The notes under the pieces: model-generated
What the model saw: only the letters and a program-made list of their open reading frames with translations
Told to the model about the DNA's origin: nothing
Databases searched by the model: none
Shown here: positions 10,126-17,696 of the stretch, piece by piece
Layout: the number at the start of each line of letters is the position of its first letter
Position numbering within the stretch: position 1 is the stretch's first letter
NCBI GenBank assembly: GCA_964430245.1
Contig: CAYSEW010000014.1
Span: 1-58,100 of the forward strand
DNA length: 58,100 nucleotides
Direction of reading: 5' to 3'
DNA from: CAYSEW01 sp964430245
GTDB lineage: Bacteria; Bacteroidota; Bacteroidia; Flavobacteriales_D; Parvicellaceae
Program-made: the position numbers and the translations under genes

Positions 10126-10835
10126 TTAAACCCATTAAAATAGCACTATGGTCAGGACCTAGAAATATTTCTACTGCTATGATGTATTCTTTTGGAAATA
10201 GAGCTGATACATCGATAGTTGATGAACCATTATTTGGCTATTTTTTGAAACAAACTGGGGTTTGGAGGCCATCTAGAGAAGAAGTTTTAGCAACAATGGA
10301 AACAGATGCCTCAGCTATTATTAAAAAATTAAGTAATCCTAATATCAATTCAGGAATATATTTTATGAAACACATAGCCAATCATTTAATTGATCTTGAT
10401 TTGTCTTTTTTAAAAGATTTTAGAAATGTTATTTTAACTAGGGATCCTAAAAAGGTGTTGTTGTCCTACGAAGCATATGTGAAATCTCCTACAATACTAG
10501 ATTTAGCTTATGAGATTCAATTAGACCTTATCAACTATTTAAAGAAAAATAATTTGCATTGCATTGTTTTGGATGCAGATCAAGTACTTAAGGACTCTGA
10601 AAGAGAGCTTAAAAAATTATGCATTGAGCTTTCTATTCCATTTGATCAAAAGATGCTATCATGGGAGCCAGGACCTAGAAAAGAAGATGGTGTATGGGCC
10701 AAGTACTGGTACCATAATGTGCATAAAAGCAGAGGTTTTAAAAAAGGAACCAAAGAAGAAGCTGATTTGTCATCAAATTTGGAGCAGCTATATAGTAAAA
10801 GTTTAAAGATTTATAATAAAATATTAAAGCATTAA
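10122..10835 (+). CDS. P-loop sulfotransferase-like protein, partner of the class IV aminotransferase
   Basis: The 237-residue protein starts at a TTG that overlaps the ggt stop codon. A P-loop-like element SGPRNISTAMMYSF lies at about 11-24 and VILTRDPKKVLLS (about 103-115) corresponds to the 3'-phosphate-binding region of sulfotransferase folds. The family is usually annotated as sulfotransferase-like or branched-chain-aminotransferase-associated. It ends one base before the aminotransferase start, and this two-gene order suggests a shared function. The substrate is unknown, and true PAPS-dependent activity is not shown by the sequence. Confidence 0.7.
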   Translation: MIKPIKIALWSGPRNISTAMMYSFGNRADTSIVDEPLFGYFLKQTGVWRPSREEVLATMETDASAIIKKLSNPNINSGIYFMKHIANHLIDLDLSFLKDFRNVILTRDPKKVLLSYEAYVKSPTILDLAYEIQLDLINYLKKNNLHCIVLDADQVLKDSERELKKLCIELSIPFDQKMLSWEPGPRKEDGVWAKYWYHNVHKSRGFKKGTKEEADLSSNLEQLYSKSLKIYNKILKH

Positions 10836-10836
10836 G

Positions 10837-11742
10837 ATGGCTAAATACAATCAACCTGACCCTAGGAATGAGGGCACTTATATTCATGTAAATGGAGAAT
10901 TATTAAAAAGAGAAGAAGCTAAAATTTCTGTATTGGATAGCTTAGTACAAGGAGGAGATGGAGTATGGGAAGGACTAAGAGTTTATGATGGAAAGATCTT
11001 TCAATTCGAAGAGCATTTAGATAGATTATTTGCATCGGCCAAAGCAATGAGCTTTAAAAATATACCCTCTGAAGAAGAAGTTAAAAATGCTGTTTTTGAT
11101 TGTTTAAAAGCAAACAAGATGATTGACGGAGTACACATCAGATTAACTTTATCTAGAGGGCTGAAAACTACTTCTGGGATGAATCCAGAGCTTAATGTTT
11201 TTGGATGCACTTTAATTGTTTTACCTGAATATAAACCTCCAGTATATGGAAATGAAGGTATTAAATTGATTACTTCCTCTATTAGGAGAAATACGCCAGC
11301 GTGTTTAGATTCTAAAATTCATCATAATAACTTGATTAATAATATCCTTGCCAAGATAGAAGCAAACCTGGCTGGAGTGGATGATGCATTAATGCTTGAT
11401 CTTGATGGTTTTGTATCAGAAACCAATGCAACTAATATTTTTTATATAAAGAATAAAATACTAATGACTCCATTCCCAGATAGTTGTTTGCCAGGAATAA
11501 CTAGAAAGCTAGTGATGGATATTGCCAATGACTTAAAAATTAAAAATCATGAAAAAAGATGTTCTTTGGTTGAGTTTTACACTGCAGAGGAAGTATTTAC
11601 AACTGGAACTATGGGTGAGCTTTCATATGTATGTGATATTGATGGTAGAGAAATTGGAAAGGGAGCAAAGGGAGAGATTACTAAGTTATTAGAAAAAGAA
11701 TATTTAAAAAGAACTAAAAGTTCTGGTGTCAGAATAAGTTAA
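10837..11742 (+). CDS. Class IV PLP aminotransferase, branched-chain amino acid aminotransferase type
   Basis: The 301-residue protein has the fold type IV landmarks: GDGVWEGLRVY near the N-terminus, the PLP lysine in SKIHHNNLIN (Lys160), the PLP-binding Glu195 in DGFVSETNATNIF, and TTGTMGEL near the C-terminus, which contacts the cofactor phosphate. It resembles IlvE, which interconverts branched-chain 2-oxo acids and amino acids with glutamate, but the D-amino acid aminotransferase and aminodeoxychorismate lyase families share these motifs. The context with the sulfotransferase-like gene, away from any ilv operon, leaves the physiological substrate open. Its end is convergent with the phosphatase gene, 7 bases away. 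Confidence 0.8.
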   Translation: MAKYNQPDPRNEGTYIHVNGELLKREEAKISVLDSLVQGGDGVWEGLRVYDGKIFQFEEHLDRLFASAKAMSFKNIPSEEEVKNAVFDCLKANKMIDGVHIRLTLSRGLKTTSGMNPELNVFGCTLIVLPEYKPPVYGNEGIKLITSSIRRNTPACLDSKIHHNNLINNILAKIEANLAGVDDALMLDLDGFVSETNATNIFYIKNKILMTPFPDSCLPGITRKLVMDIANDLKIKNHEKRCSLVEFYTAEEVFTTGTMGELSYVCDIDGREIGKGAKGEITKLLEKEYLKRTKSSGVRIS

Positions 11743-11749
11743 AAAGGAT

Positions 11750-13528
11750 TTATAGTTTAAAGCTCATCCAAATACAATCGTCAATTTGTTTTTCCTTTCC
11801 TTTATACTGGTTAAATAATTGATCGATATGACATTTTTTATCTTTAAAGAGCTTGCCTTCTGTTATCCATTGATAGAGAACTTTTCTTTTTAATTTTTTA
11901 AAATTTTCACCTCCAAATTGATCAATAATCCCATCCGAGAACATAGCGATATATTTATTCTTAGAATTAAAGGTGCCGTATTTGATGTTTTTACTAAACT
12001 CTTTTGTTTTAGCTAGTTTTGAATTAGGGTCATTATAGGGTTTGTAGATCTCATTTTTTGTGGGATCATAAACAATAAGATTATTATTGTTAGATGCAAA
12101 TTCAACATCTTTGTTTTTTAGGTCTACTTTTAAAAAACTGAGATCTGATGTGGCAAAACTTTCAAACCCTGATCCTAAAAACCCGCTATTAAGAATCCTT
12201 TTTTCGAGAGACATAAATAAAACATTTAATCCTTTTTTGTCGTTTTCTGTTGTTATCATATCTCTAATAGCATAAAGAAAAAACATGGTTAAGAAAGCGC
12301 CACCAACACCATGCCCTACACAATCACCTACGGCTATAAATGCTTTTGTTTGATCACTATTTGTTAATAGTACATAAAAGTCGCCAGAAACTTTATGTTG
12401 AGGTCGATACAATAAATGGTATTCTTTAAAAGGAACTAAATACCTTTTTGGTGTGGTAAGAAGATTTGATTGAATGATCCTAGCGTTGTCGAGGTTTTCT
12501 TCAATTTCTTTATTAATATCGGTTAACTCTTTTGTCCTTTGATTAACTAATTCTTCAAGATGAGTTTGGTGGTCAATTAATTCTTTATTGTATTTTACCT
12601 GCATTAGTTTCGTTGCAGTCATGGATGCTATAGTAGTTAGAATCTCTATATGATCTTTTGGAAAGTAATTTTTTTTTGAATGCTCAGAATCTATGACACC
12701 TATAACTTTGGAGTTATGTATTATAGGAATAGTTATTTCAGACAGTCTATGGATGTCATCAGTAATATATCGTTTGTCTTTAGAAGTGTCAGGAATTAAT
12801 TCAGCAACTCCTGATTTAGCAACACCTCCAACAATTCCATCACCTATTTTAATTTTAATCGGACCAAGTATTAATCGTTTTTTTGGGTTTTTATTACCTA
12901 ATGCAGCAGCTTGATATAAGTAATTAGGGTTGTCTTTGTCTAATAAATAGATGATGCAATCTTCATATTCTAAGTGAATAATGGCATTTTCACAAACAGA
13001 CCAGGCAACATCTTCAATGGTGTTGCTTTCCTGAATTAAAATTGAGAAATGATTGACGATTTCCAGGTTTTTTATTAACTTAAAATTAGCCTTAGCTTCT
13101 TCTTTAAGCTGTTTTTCTTTATAGTATAGACCTAAGGCTTCATTGACAGTTATTTGTAAATCGTTTTTCTCCCATGGTTTTTGCATATACCTGAAAAGCT
13201 CTACATTTTCAATGGCCATTTTAATGCCTTCGAGGTCAGCTTGGCCAGTTAATAATATTTTTTTGGTTTCAGGGAAGTCTTTATTTAAATAGATAAGCAT
13301 TTCAGATCCATTCATTTCTCCCATTTGATAATCAGTAATGATCAATGGAAAAACTGAATTTGGATCAGAGTTTCTTATTTCATTAATTATTTCAATAGCT
13401 TCTTCAGCAGATTCTGCAGTAGTTATAAGATAATTTGACTTTACAAAACTGTTTATTTGCATAGTTAATGATGATATTACTAACTTATCATCATCCACAA
13501 TAACTATATGTTTATTGATATTGCCCAA
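11750..13528 (-). CDS. Response regulator with GAF and SpoIIE-type PP2C phosphatase output
   Basis: Domain order in 592 residues: receiver (about 5-130; acidic pocket VDDD at 11-14, phospho-Asp66 in TDYQMGEMNG, Thr94, Lys117 in QKPW), GAF (about 145-310), a coiled coil (about 315-360), then a SpoIIE/PP2C phosphatase domain (about 365-592) with SGDFYVLL, VGDCVGHGVGGAF and FSDGIIDQFGG supplying the metal-binding aspartates. Proteins of this type dephosphorylate anti-anti-sigma or other STAS partners; here the activity would be controlled by phosphotransfer to Asp66 and possibly by a GAF ligand. It is the last gene of the H-NOX operon, 12 bases after the single-domain regulator. Its target is not in the window: I see no STAS or anti-sigma kinase gene. 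Confidence 0.87.
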   Translation of the reverse strand: MGNINKHIVIVDDDKLVISSLTMQINSFVKSNYLITTAESAEEAIEIINEIRNSDPNSVFPLIITDYQMGEMNGSEMLIYLNKDFPETKKILLTGQADLEGIKMAIENVELFRYMQKPWEKNDLQITVNEALGLYYKEKQLKEEAKANFKLIKNLEIVNHFSILIQESNTIEDVAWSVCENAIIHLEYEDCIIYLLDKDNPNYLYQAAALGNKNPKKRLILGPIKIKIGDGIVGGVAKSGVAELIPDTSKDKRYITDDIHRLSEITIPIIHNSKVIGVIDSEHSKKNYFPKDHIEILTTIASMTATKLMQVKYNKELIDHQTHLEELVNQRTKELTDINKEIEENLDNARIIQSNLLTTPKRYLVPFKEYHLLYRPQHKVSGDFYVLLTNSDQTKAFIAVGDCVGHGVGGAFLTMFFLYAIRDMITTENDKKGLNVLFMSLEKRILNSGFLGSGFESFATSDLSFLKVDLKNKDVEFASNNNNLIVYDPTKNEIYKPYNDPNSKLAKTKEFSKNIKYGTFNSKNKYIAMFSDGIIDQFGGENFKKLKRKVLYQWITEGKLFKDKKCHIDQLFNQYKGKEKQIDDCIWMSFKL

Positions 13529-13540
13529 CTATATAATTAT

Positions 13541-13924
13541 CTAGGTATATGTTTTTATTATTTTAATCAATTGTTCTTCAGACCAAGGTTTGAGGATCAC
13601 TTCATTTAATAAACCAGAATTAAGTAATTCATTTATGACGGTAGAATTTGCCTGCCCTGTTAGCATGACAACATTTATTTTAGGGTATTTATTTTTCACG
13701 ATTTTAATCAATTCTTCGCCATCCATTTTAGGTATTAAATAATCAGAAATAATAAGAAGAAGTTCTATGTTATCATTTATAAGTTCGTCAACAATTTCTA
13801 ATGCTTCAATTCCACTTTCAGCAAATTCTAATAAAAATTCATTTTGAAAATGTTTAGTAAGCTGGAACTTCAAGCTTTCTAAAATTATTCTCTCGTCATC
13901 TACACTTAAAATTGCTTTTTTCAT
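13541..13924 (-). CDS. Single-domain response regulator (CheY-like receiver)
   Basis: The 127-residue protein is a receiver domain only. The acidic pair is VDDE (8-11), the phosphoacceptor is Asp61 in ISDYLIPKMDG, the switch Thr is in MLTGQ, and Lys112 sits in LKPWS. There is no output domain, so it would act as a phosphate shuttle, a sink, or through protein-protein contact. Its ATG overlaps the kinase stop by one base (TAATG) and the PP2C regulator follows 12 bases later, so it should be expressed with the kinase. Its receiver and the receiver of the next gene share the unusual LTGQA and KPW motifs, which suggests both are substrates of the same kinase. Confidence 0.88.
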   Translation of the reverse strand: MKKAILSVDDERIILESLKFQLTKHFQNEFLLEFAESGIEALEIVDELINDNIELLLIISDYLIPKMDGEELIKIVKNKYPKINVVMLTGQANSTVINELLNSGLLNEVILKPWSEEQLIKIIKTYT

Positions 13925-15837
13925 TATTTAAAAATTATTGTAAAACAAGTATTGTTGTTATCAGATTTTACTTTTATTGATGCTCTGTGGTCTTTAATGA
14001 TCCTAGTAACTATAGATAGCCCCATTCCAGTACCTTCTTTTCTTTTTTTTGTAGTAAAAAATGGTTCAAATATTTTATCTAGTTCTTTTTCTTTAATGAT
14101 TGGACCGTTATTGATGAAATGAATATATTTTTGATCATCTATAAATTCGGATTTGATTTCTAGAGTCCCATTGTTTTTCATTGCCTGGATAGCATTTTTG
14201 ATCAAATTAGTCCATACTTGATTCAGTCTCATTAATGAGCCTTTTATATGAAAGTCTTTATCAATATTTATTTCAACATCTACTCCTTTTTTAATTTCGT
14301 TATTAAACAATGTAAGTACATTGTTAATAGACTCTAATAAGTTGATGTCTGAAATTTCATAACTATCATCTCTATATACATAGTCTTTTAATGTTTTAAT
14401 AACATTAGATGATTTTTCTACAGCAGATAAAATAGTGTCTATGGATTTTCTAATTTGTGTGATGCTATTAACAACATTTAAGAATTCATTTGGGTTTTTG
14501 TCGTTTAGAATCTTAGAGATTATTTCTCTGTCATTATAAGAGATTTGAGCATTTGTTAAAATTTTAGCTACTATGTAATTATTGAATTTATCTAAATAAT
14601 TCTCTTGTAAAAATTGTTGTAGGTCTTTGCTTCTTTTTCTTTCTTCTCTACTGGAAATAAAGGTGTCGAATTCTTTTCTTGTGGCCAATTCACATGCATA
14701 ATACACATGCTCTTTATCAAGATTCATCATATCTTCTTTAAAGAATTTTTCTAATGTAGAACGAATGTTTTCTGATGAAGCTTGAATAGCTCCGAGAGGT
14801 GTGTTGAGGTCATGGGCAACCCCAGCTGATAATTCTCCTAGTGTCACTAATTTGTCCTGCTGAAAAACTTCACTTTGAAGTTTTTTATTAACTTCAATAC
14901 CTTCAGCTACTTTAGATTCCAGATTTTCATTCAGTTTAACTAAAGTGTCTTTAACTATTTCTAATTCTTTCTCTCTTTTTTGGATTTCATTTTTAGAATT
15001 TGTAATATCTACTGCATAAACATTGATATATTCTCTTTTCGGGACTTTAACATAGGAAACAGAGAAAGTTTTATCGTTAAATTCCAATAATCTCTGAATG
15101 GGTTTATTTGATGAATGTGTAATATTTAGTAAGAAGTTGTAATTTTCCTTAATTTCATCTCCTATGTTTAAGTTATATGGTTGAAGTAGATTTTCAGTTG
15201 CTGAATCATTAGCAAATAGGATAACACCTTCTAAAGAAATTCTTAAAACTGGATGAGGGTTTTCTGATGGGAATCTAGATATATTTTCAATTTCTTTAAA
15301 AGCATTTTCAAGGTTTTTGTTTTTTCCTTTTACGTTTTCAATTAACTGGTAAGCCTCAGACATTCCTCTTTTGTTACTTTCTATAAGAAATAGGTATTCC
15401 GCCATCACAGTTGTTTCTGAAAAGTCATTTAAATTTAAATTAGAATTACTTAGTGGATATTTAGAATTAATAATAGGAATACCAGTTATAAAAATTGCTT
15501 TTTCTCTTTTATAAACATGATTACTGGCTTTGATCTGAATATCAGAATCAATGAAAGTGTATTTAATTAATGTGTTATTATTTAAATCTTTTACCTTTTC
15601 AAATGATGATGGATTAATAAACTTAATTACATTTTCTATATGCTGATTTTCAACATTATTCTTGGCCATTTTGTTGATGCCACTTCCGGCACTTAATATG
15701 GTGCCATTGAAATCGATAATAAGTAAAAAAGGCATTAAAGAGTCCTTTAGAACATCGATATGCTTAAGTTTGTTGTCCAAGATTTTAATTGTTTGTCTTT
15801 GATTACCAATTAATATTGAAGACATCTTTTCCTGCAT
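13924..15837 (-). CDS. HNOBA/PAS sensor histidine kinase paired with H-NOX (HnoK-like)
   Basis: The 637-residue protein has no transmembrane segment. Residues about 30-155 (PFLLIIDFNGTILSAGSG ... ITGIPII ... DFSETTVMAEYLFLIE) match the pattern of the H-NOX-associated HNOBA domain. A PAS domain follows (about 190-285), then a coiled coil and the H-box with phosphoacceptor His342 in AGVAHDLNTP. The ATPase domain has the N box (NLIKNAIQAM), the F box (FEPFFTTK) and the G2 box (GTGMGLSI); the G1 box reads NNG where DxG is standard. An extra segment of about 100 residues separates the two DHp helices. The gene overlaps the H-NOX gene by 35 bases, so the kinase is very likely the H-NOX partner. An internal ATG (residue 5) is an alternative start. 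Confidence 0.88.
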   Translation of the reverse strand: MQEKMSSILIGNQRQTIKILDNKLKHIDVLKDSLMPFLLIIDFNGTILSAGSGINKMAKNNVENQHIENVIKFINPSSFEKVKDLNNNTLIKYTFIDSDIQIKASNHVYKREKAIFITGIPIINSKYPLSNSNLNLNDFSETTVMAEYLFLIESNKRGMSEAYQLIENVKGKNKNLENAFKEIENISRFPSENPHPVLRISLEGVILFANDSATENLLQPYNLNIGDEIKENYNFLLNITHSSNKPIQRLLEFNDKTFSVSYVKVPKREYINVYAVDITNSKNEIQKREKELEIVKDTLVKLNENLESKVAEGIEVNKKLQSEVFQQDKLVTLGELSAGVAHDLNTPLGAIQASSENIRSTLEKFFKEDMMNLDKEHVYYACELATRKEFDTFISSREERKRSKDLQQFLQENYLDKFNNYIVAKILTNAQISYNDREIISKILNDKNPNEFLNVVNSITQIRKSIDTILSAVEKSSNVIKTLKDYVYRDDSYEISDINLLESINNVLTLFNNEIKKGVDVEINIDKDFHIKGSLMRLNQVWTNLIKNAIQAMKNNGTLEIKSEFIDDQKYIHFINNGPIIKEKELDKIFEPFFTTKKRKEGTGMGLSIVTRIIKDHRASIKVKSDNNNTCFTIIFK

Positions 15838-16342
15838 CAGCCCTTAATGTAATATGCTTTATTTCACATTTATCCCCAAACCTAATGCCTAGTCCCCTTA
15901 ATAAGCCAACTACCATTGGTGCTAAACCTTCACGATCAGATTCATAAGTTAAATTAACTTCATTTTCACTAATTTCTTCAACAGAGAATTTGGGGGGTTG
16001 AAGGTTAGGCATTATGTGGGTTATTCTTTCATGAAGCATGTTTAAGTTTCCAAGGAAATCTTTTAGTGTTGATCCTGAAAGAGCTAACATCTCTCCATAA
16101 CCTTCTTCAGCAGTATAAAGAATCCAATATTCACCAAAAGCTTCTAACACATCACCAGGTTTTAATTTAAGTGTTTCAGATGCAGCGCCCACTAGATCAT
16201 AAGTAAGCTGATCAGGATATGACTGCATACTGATAAAGAAATCATCCTCAAATCCTACTTTGTTTTTAATTGCTATCCATTTGTCTTCTCCAAACTTTGA
16301 TGTTACAAGGTCTTGGATCGCTTTATTTACCATTCCGTACAT
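15803..16342 (-). CDS. H-NOX haem-binding sensor protein (nitric oxide sensor)
   Basis: The 179-residue protein has the length of a stand-alone bacterial H-NOX domain. The proximal haem ligand is His104 (NMLHERITHIMP), the conserved Pro112 follows, and the haem-propionate motif YxSxR is YESDR (Tyr133, Ser135, Arg137). Position +5 after that Arg, which is the distal tyrosine in O2-binding H-NOX proteins of obligate anaerobes, is Pro142 here, so the family rule predicts a nitric oxide sensor that excludes O2. It opens the four-gene operon and overlaps the kinase by 35 bases. In known H-NOX/kinase pairs, NO-bound H-NOX inhibits the kinase; the sign here is inferred. Confidence 0.93.
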   Translation of the reverse strand: MYGMVNKAIQDLVTSKFGEDKWIAIKNKVGFEDDFFISMQSYPDQLTYDLVGAASETLKLKPGDVLEAFGEYWILYTAEEGYGEMLALSGSTLKDFLGNLNMLHERITHIMPNLQPPKFSVEEISENEVNLTYESDREGLAPMVVGLLRGLGIRFGDKCEIKHITLRADAGKDVFNINW

Positions 16343-16563
16343 AATCTATTTTAATTTTTTTGTATTTAAATTAAGATACTAAAAAATAATTCATTTTTCA
16401 TAAAATATTTCTAACCAATAAATAACATTGAAATTAACTATTAATAAAATTATTAATCTTAAAATATTATTCTAAATAAAAAATAAAGTATTTGATTGTA
16501 ATATTGAATTAATTGACCTTAATATTTTATATAAGTTAATATATGGCTTTTATAGTATAAAAC
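16343..16563. other. AT-rich intergenic region upstream of the H-NOX operon
   Basis: About 220 bases with almost no G or C, and no open frame of note. It must carry the H-NOX promoter on the minus strand, but I find no exact TAnnTTTG copy. A perfect inverted repeat, ATTAATAA-AA-TTATTAAT, lies at 16440-16457, about 98 bases upstream of the start codon, and could be an operator or merely compositional. Confidence 0.4.
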
Positions 16564-16592
16564 AAAAAAAAAGCCATCATCAGATGGCTTTT
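16564..16592 (-). terminator. Rho-independent terminator of the T9SS protein gene
   Basis: Read on the minus strand this is a perfect 10-bp stem (AAAAGCCATC/GATGGCTTTT) with a 4-base loop, followed by a run of nine T. It lies 19 bases after the stop of the gene ending at 16611. Confidence 0.9.
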
Positions 16593-16610
16593 AAAAAAGG
16601 GTTATTAAAA

Positions 16611-17552
16611 TTATTTAATAAGAATTTTTTTCAGAATTCTTGTTTTAGTGTTGTTGATAGATAAACTATAGATACCTGCTGGTAAATCAAATTCGTAATT
16701 AAATTTAGATTGATTAGCAATGAATGTATTATTGTTAAATACAATTTTACCTGATAAATCCATTAGTTGAATATCGTAGTATCCAGATTCAATATTATTG
16801 AATAGGACACTGAAATCACCATTTGAAGGGTTTGGATATAATTCTAAATCACCAAAATTTGATTCTTCAACTCCAACACCTGTTACATCAACTAGCATAA
16901 TATCGTCAATGAAATACTCTGCATTTTCGGTTGCTGTACTTGAACCTCCATATGCAAAGAAATTAATGCTTCCGAAAGCAGCGTTTGTGCCAGTTCCTGC
17001 AGATCCTGAAGAAAATGTATAGGTATGTTCTAATGTTCCGTTAATGTATACATCGCCTTGGTCCATATCAAGGTCAATTACTACTTTAACATCTGTCCAG
17101 GCTCCTGGTGTATAAGAGGCTGATCCAGGAGTGCTTCCACCTAAAATTTCTACAGCTCCTGCTGAGCTGAAGAAAACATCTAATTTCCAAGCAACTCCAA
17201 TACTTGTCGATTCTTGAATATTAAAATATCCCCCTCTACCTTGGCTTACCATGAATTTCATTGAATATTCATATTTTCCAGATGTGTAAGTGTTTGGGAA
17301 TACTAAAACTACATCAGTAGGTCCTGCATTACCCATTATATGAACTGAATTACTAGGGCTGCTAGAAACTGTATCGGTTATTAAAGCATCCTCAGCAGTT
17401 CCAGGTGCATTTGACCATGTGGTGAAATTAGCAGATTCATTTCCTATGTAATTTCCGGCTGTATAGCCATCGAAGTTTTCATCGACAATGGTGGTTTGAG
17501 AAAAAGCCAGCATTGGGAGAAAAGCTCCTAATAAAAGTAGATTTTTTTTCAT
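16611..17552 (-). CDS. T9SS-secreted protein with a lectin/LamG-like beta-sandwich and type A sorting domain
   Basis: The 313-residue protein has a signal peptide cut near LAFSQT. Residues about 20-220 (VDENFDGYTAGNYIG ... YFIDDIMLVDV) form a single beta-jelly-roll of the concanavalin/LamG type often found in Bacteroidota extracellular proteins. Residues about 235-313 (LELYPNPSNGDFSV ... LPAGIYSLSI ... KKILIK) are a T9SS type A sorting domain ending in the usual basic residues. It is monocistronic, with its own strong terminator. Ligand or enzymatic role is unknown; no catalytic motif is apparent. Confidence 0.85.
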   Translation of the reverse strand: MKKNLLLLGAFLPMLAFSQTTIVDENFDGYTAGNYIGNESANFTTWSNAPGTAEDALITDTVSSSPSNSVHIMGNAGPTDVVLVFPNTYTSGKYEYSMKFMVSQGRGGYFNIQESTSIGVAWKLDVFFSSAGAVEILGGSTPGSASYTPGAWTDVKVVIDLDMDQGDVYINGTLEHTYTFSSGSAGTGTNAAFGSINFFAYGGSSTATENAEYFIDDIMLVDVTGVGVEESNFGDLELYPNPSNGDFSVLFNNIESGYYDIQLMDLSGKIVFNNNTFIANQSKFNYEFDLPAGIYSLSINNTKTRILKKILIK

Positions 17553-17696
17553 GATAATTTGGTTTTTGTTTTAAGCTATAAATGTAATGTAAAATTCTAA
17601 TATAGAATATTCTAAGAGGTTAAAATTTGAATTAGAAATATCACAAATAATGTTGATTTTAAAAAAGTCATTGTTCTATTTTAAATCTTCTTTAAT

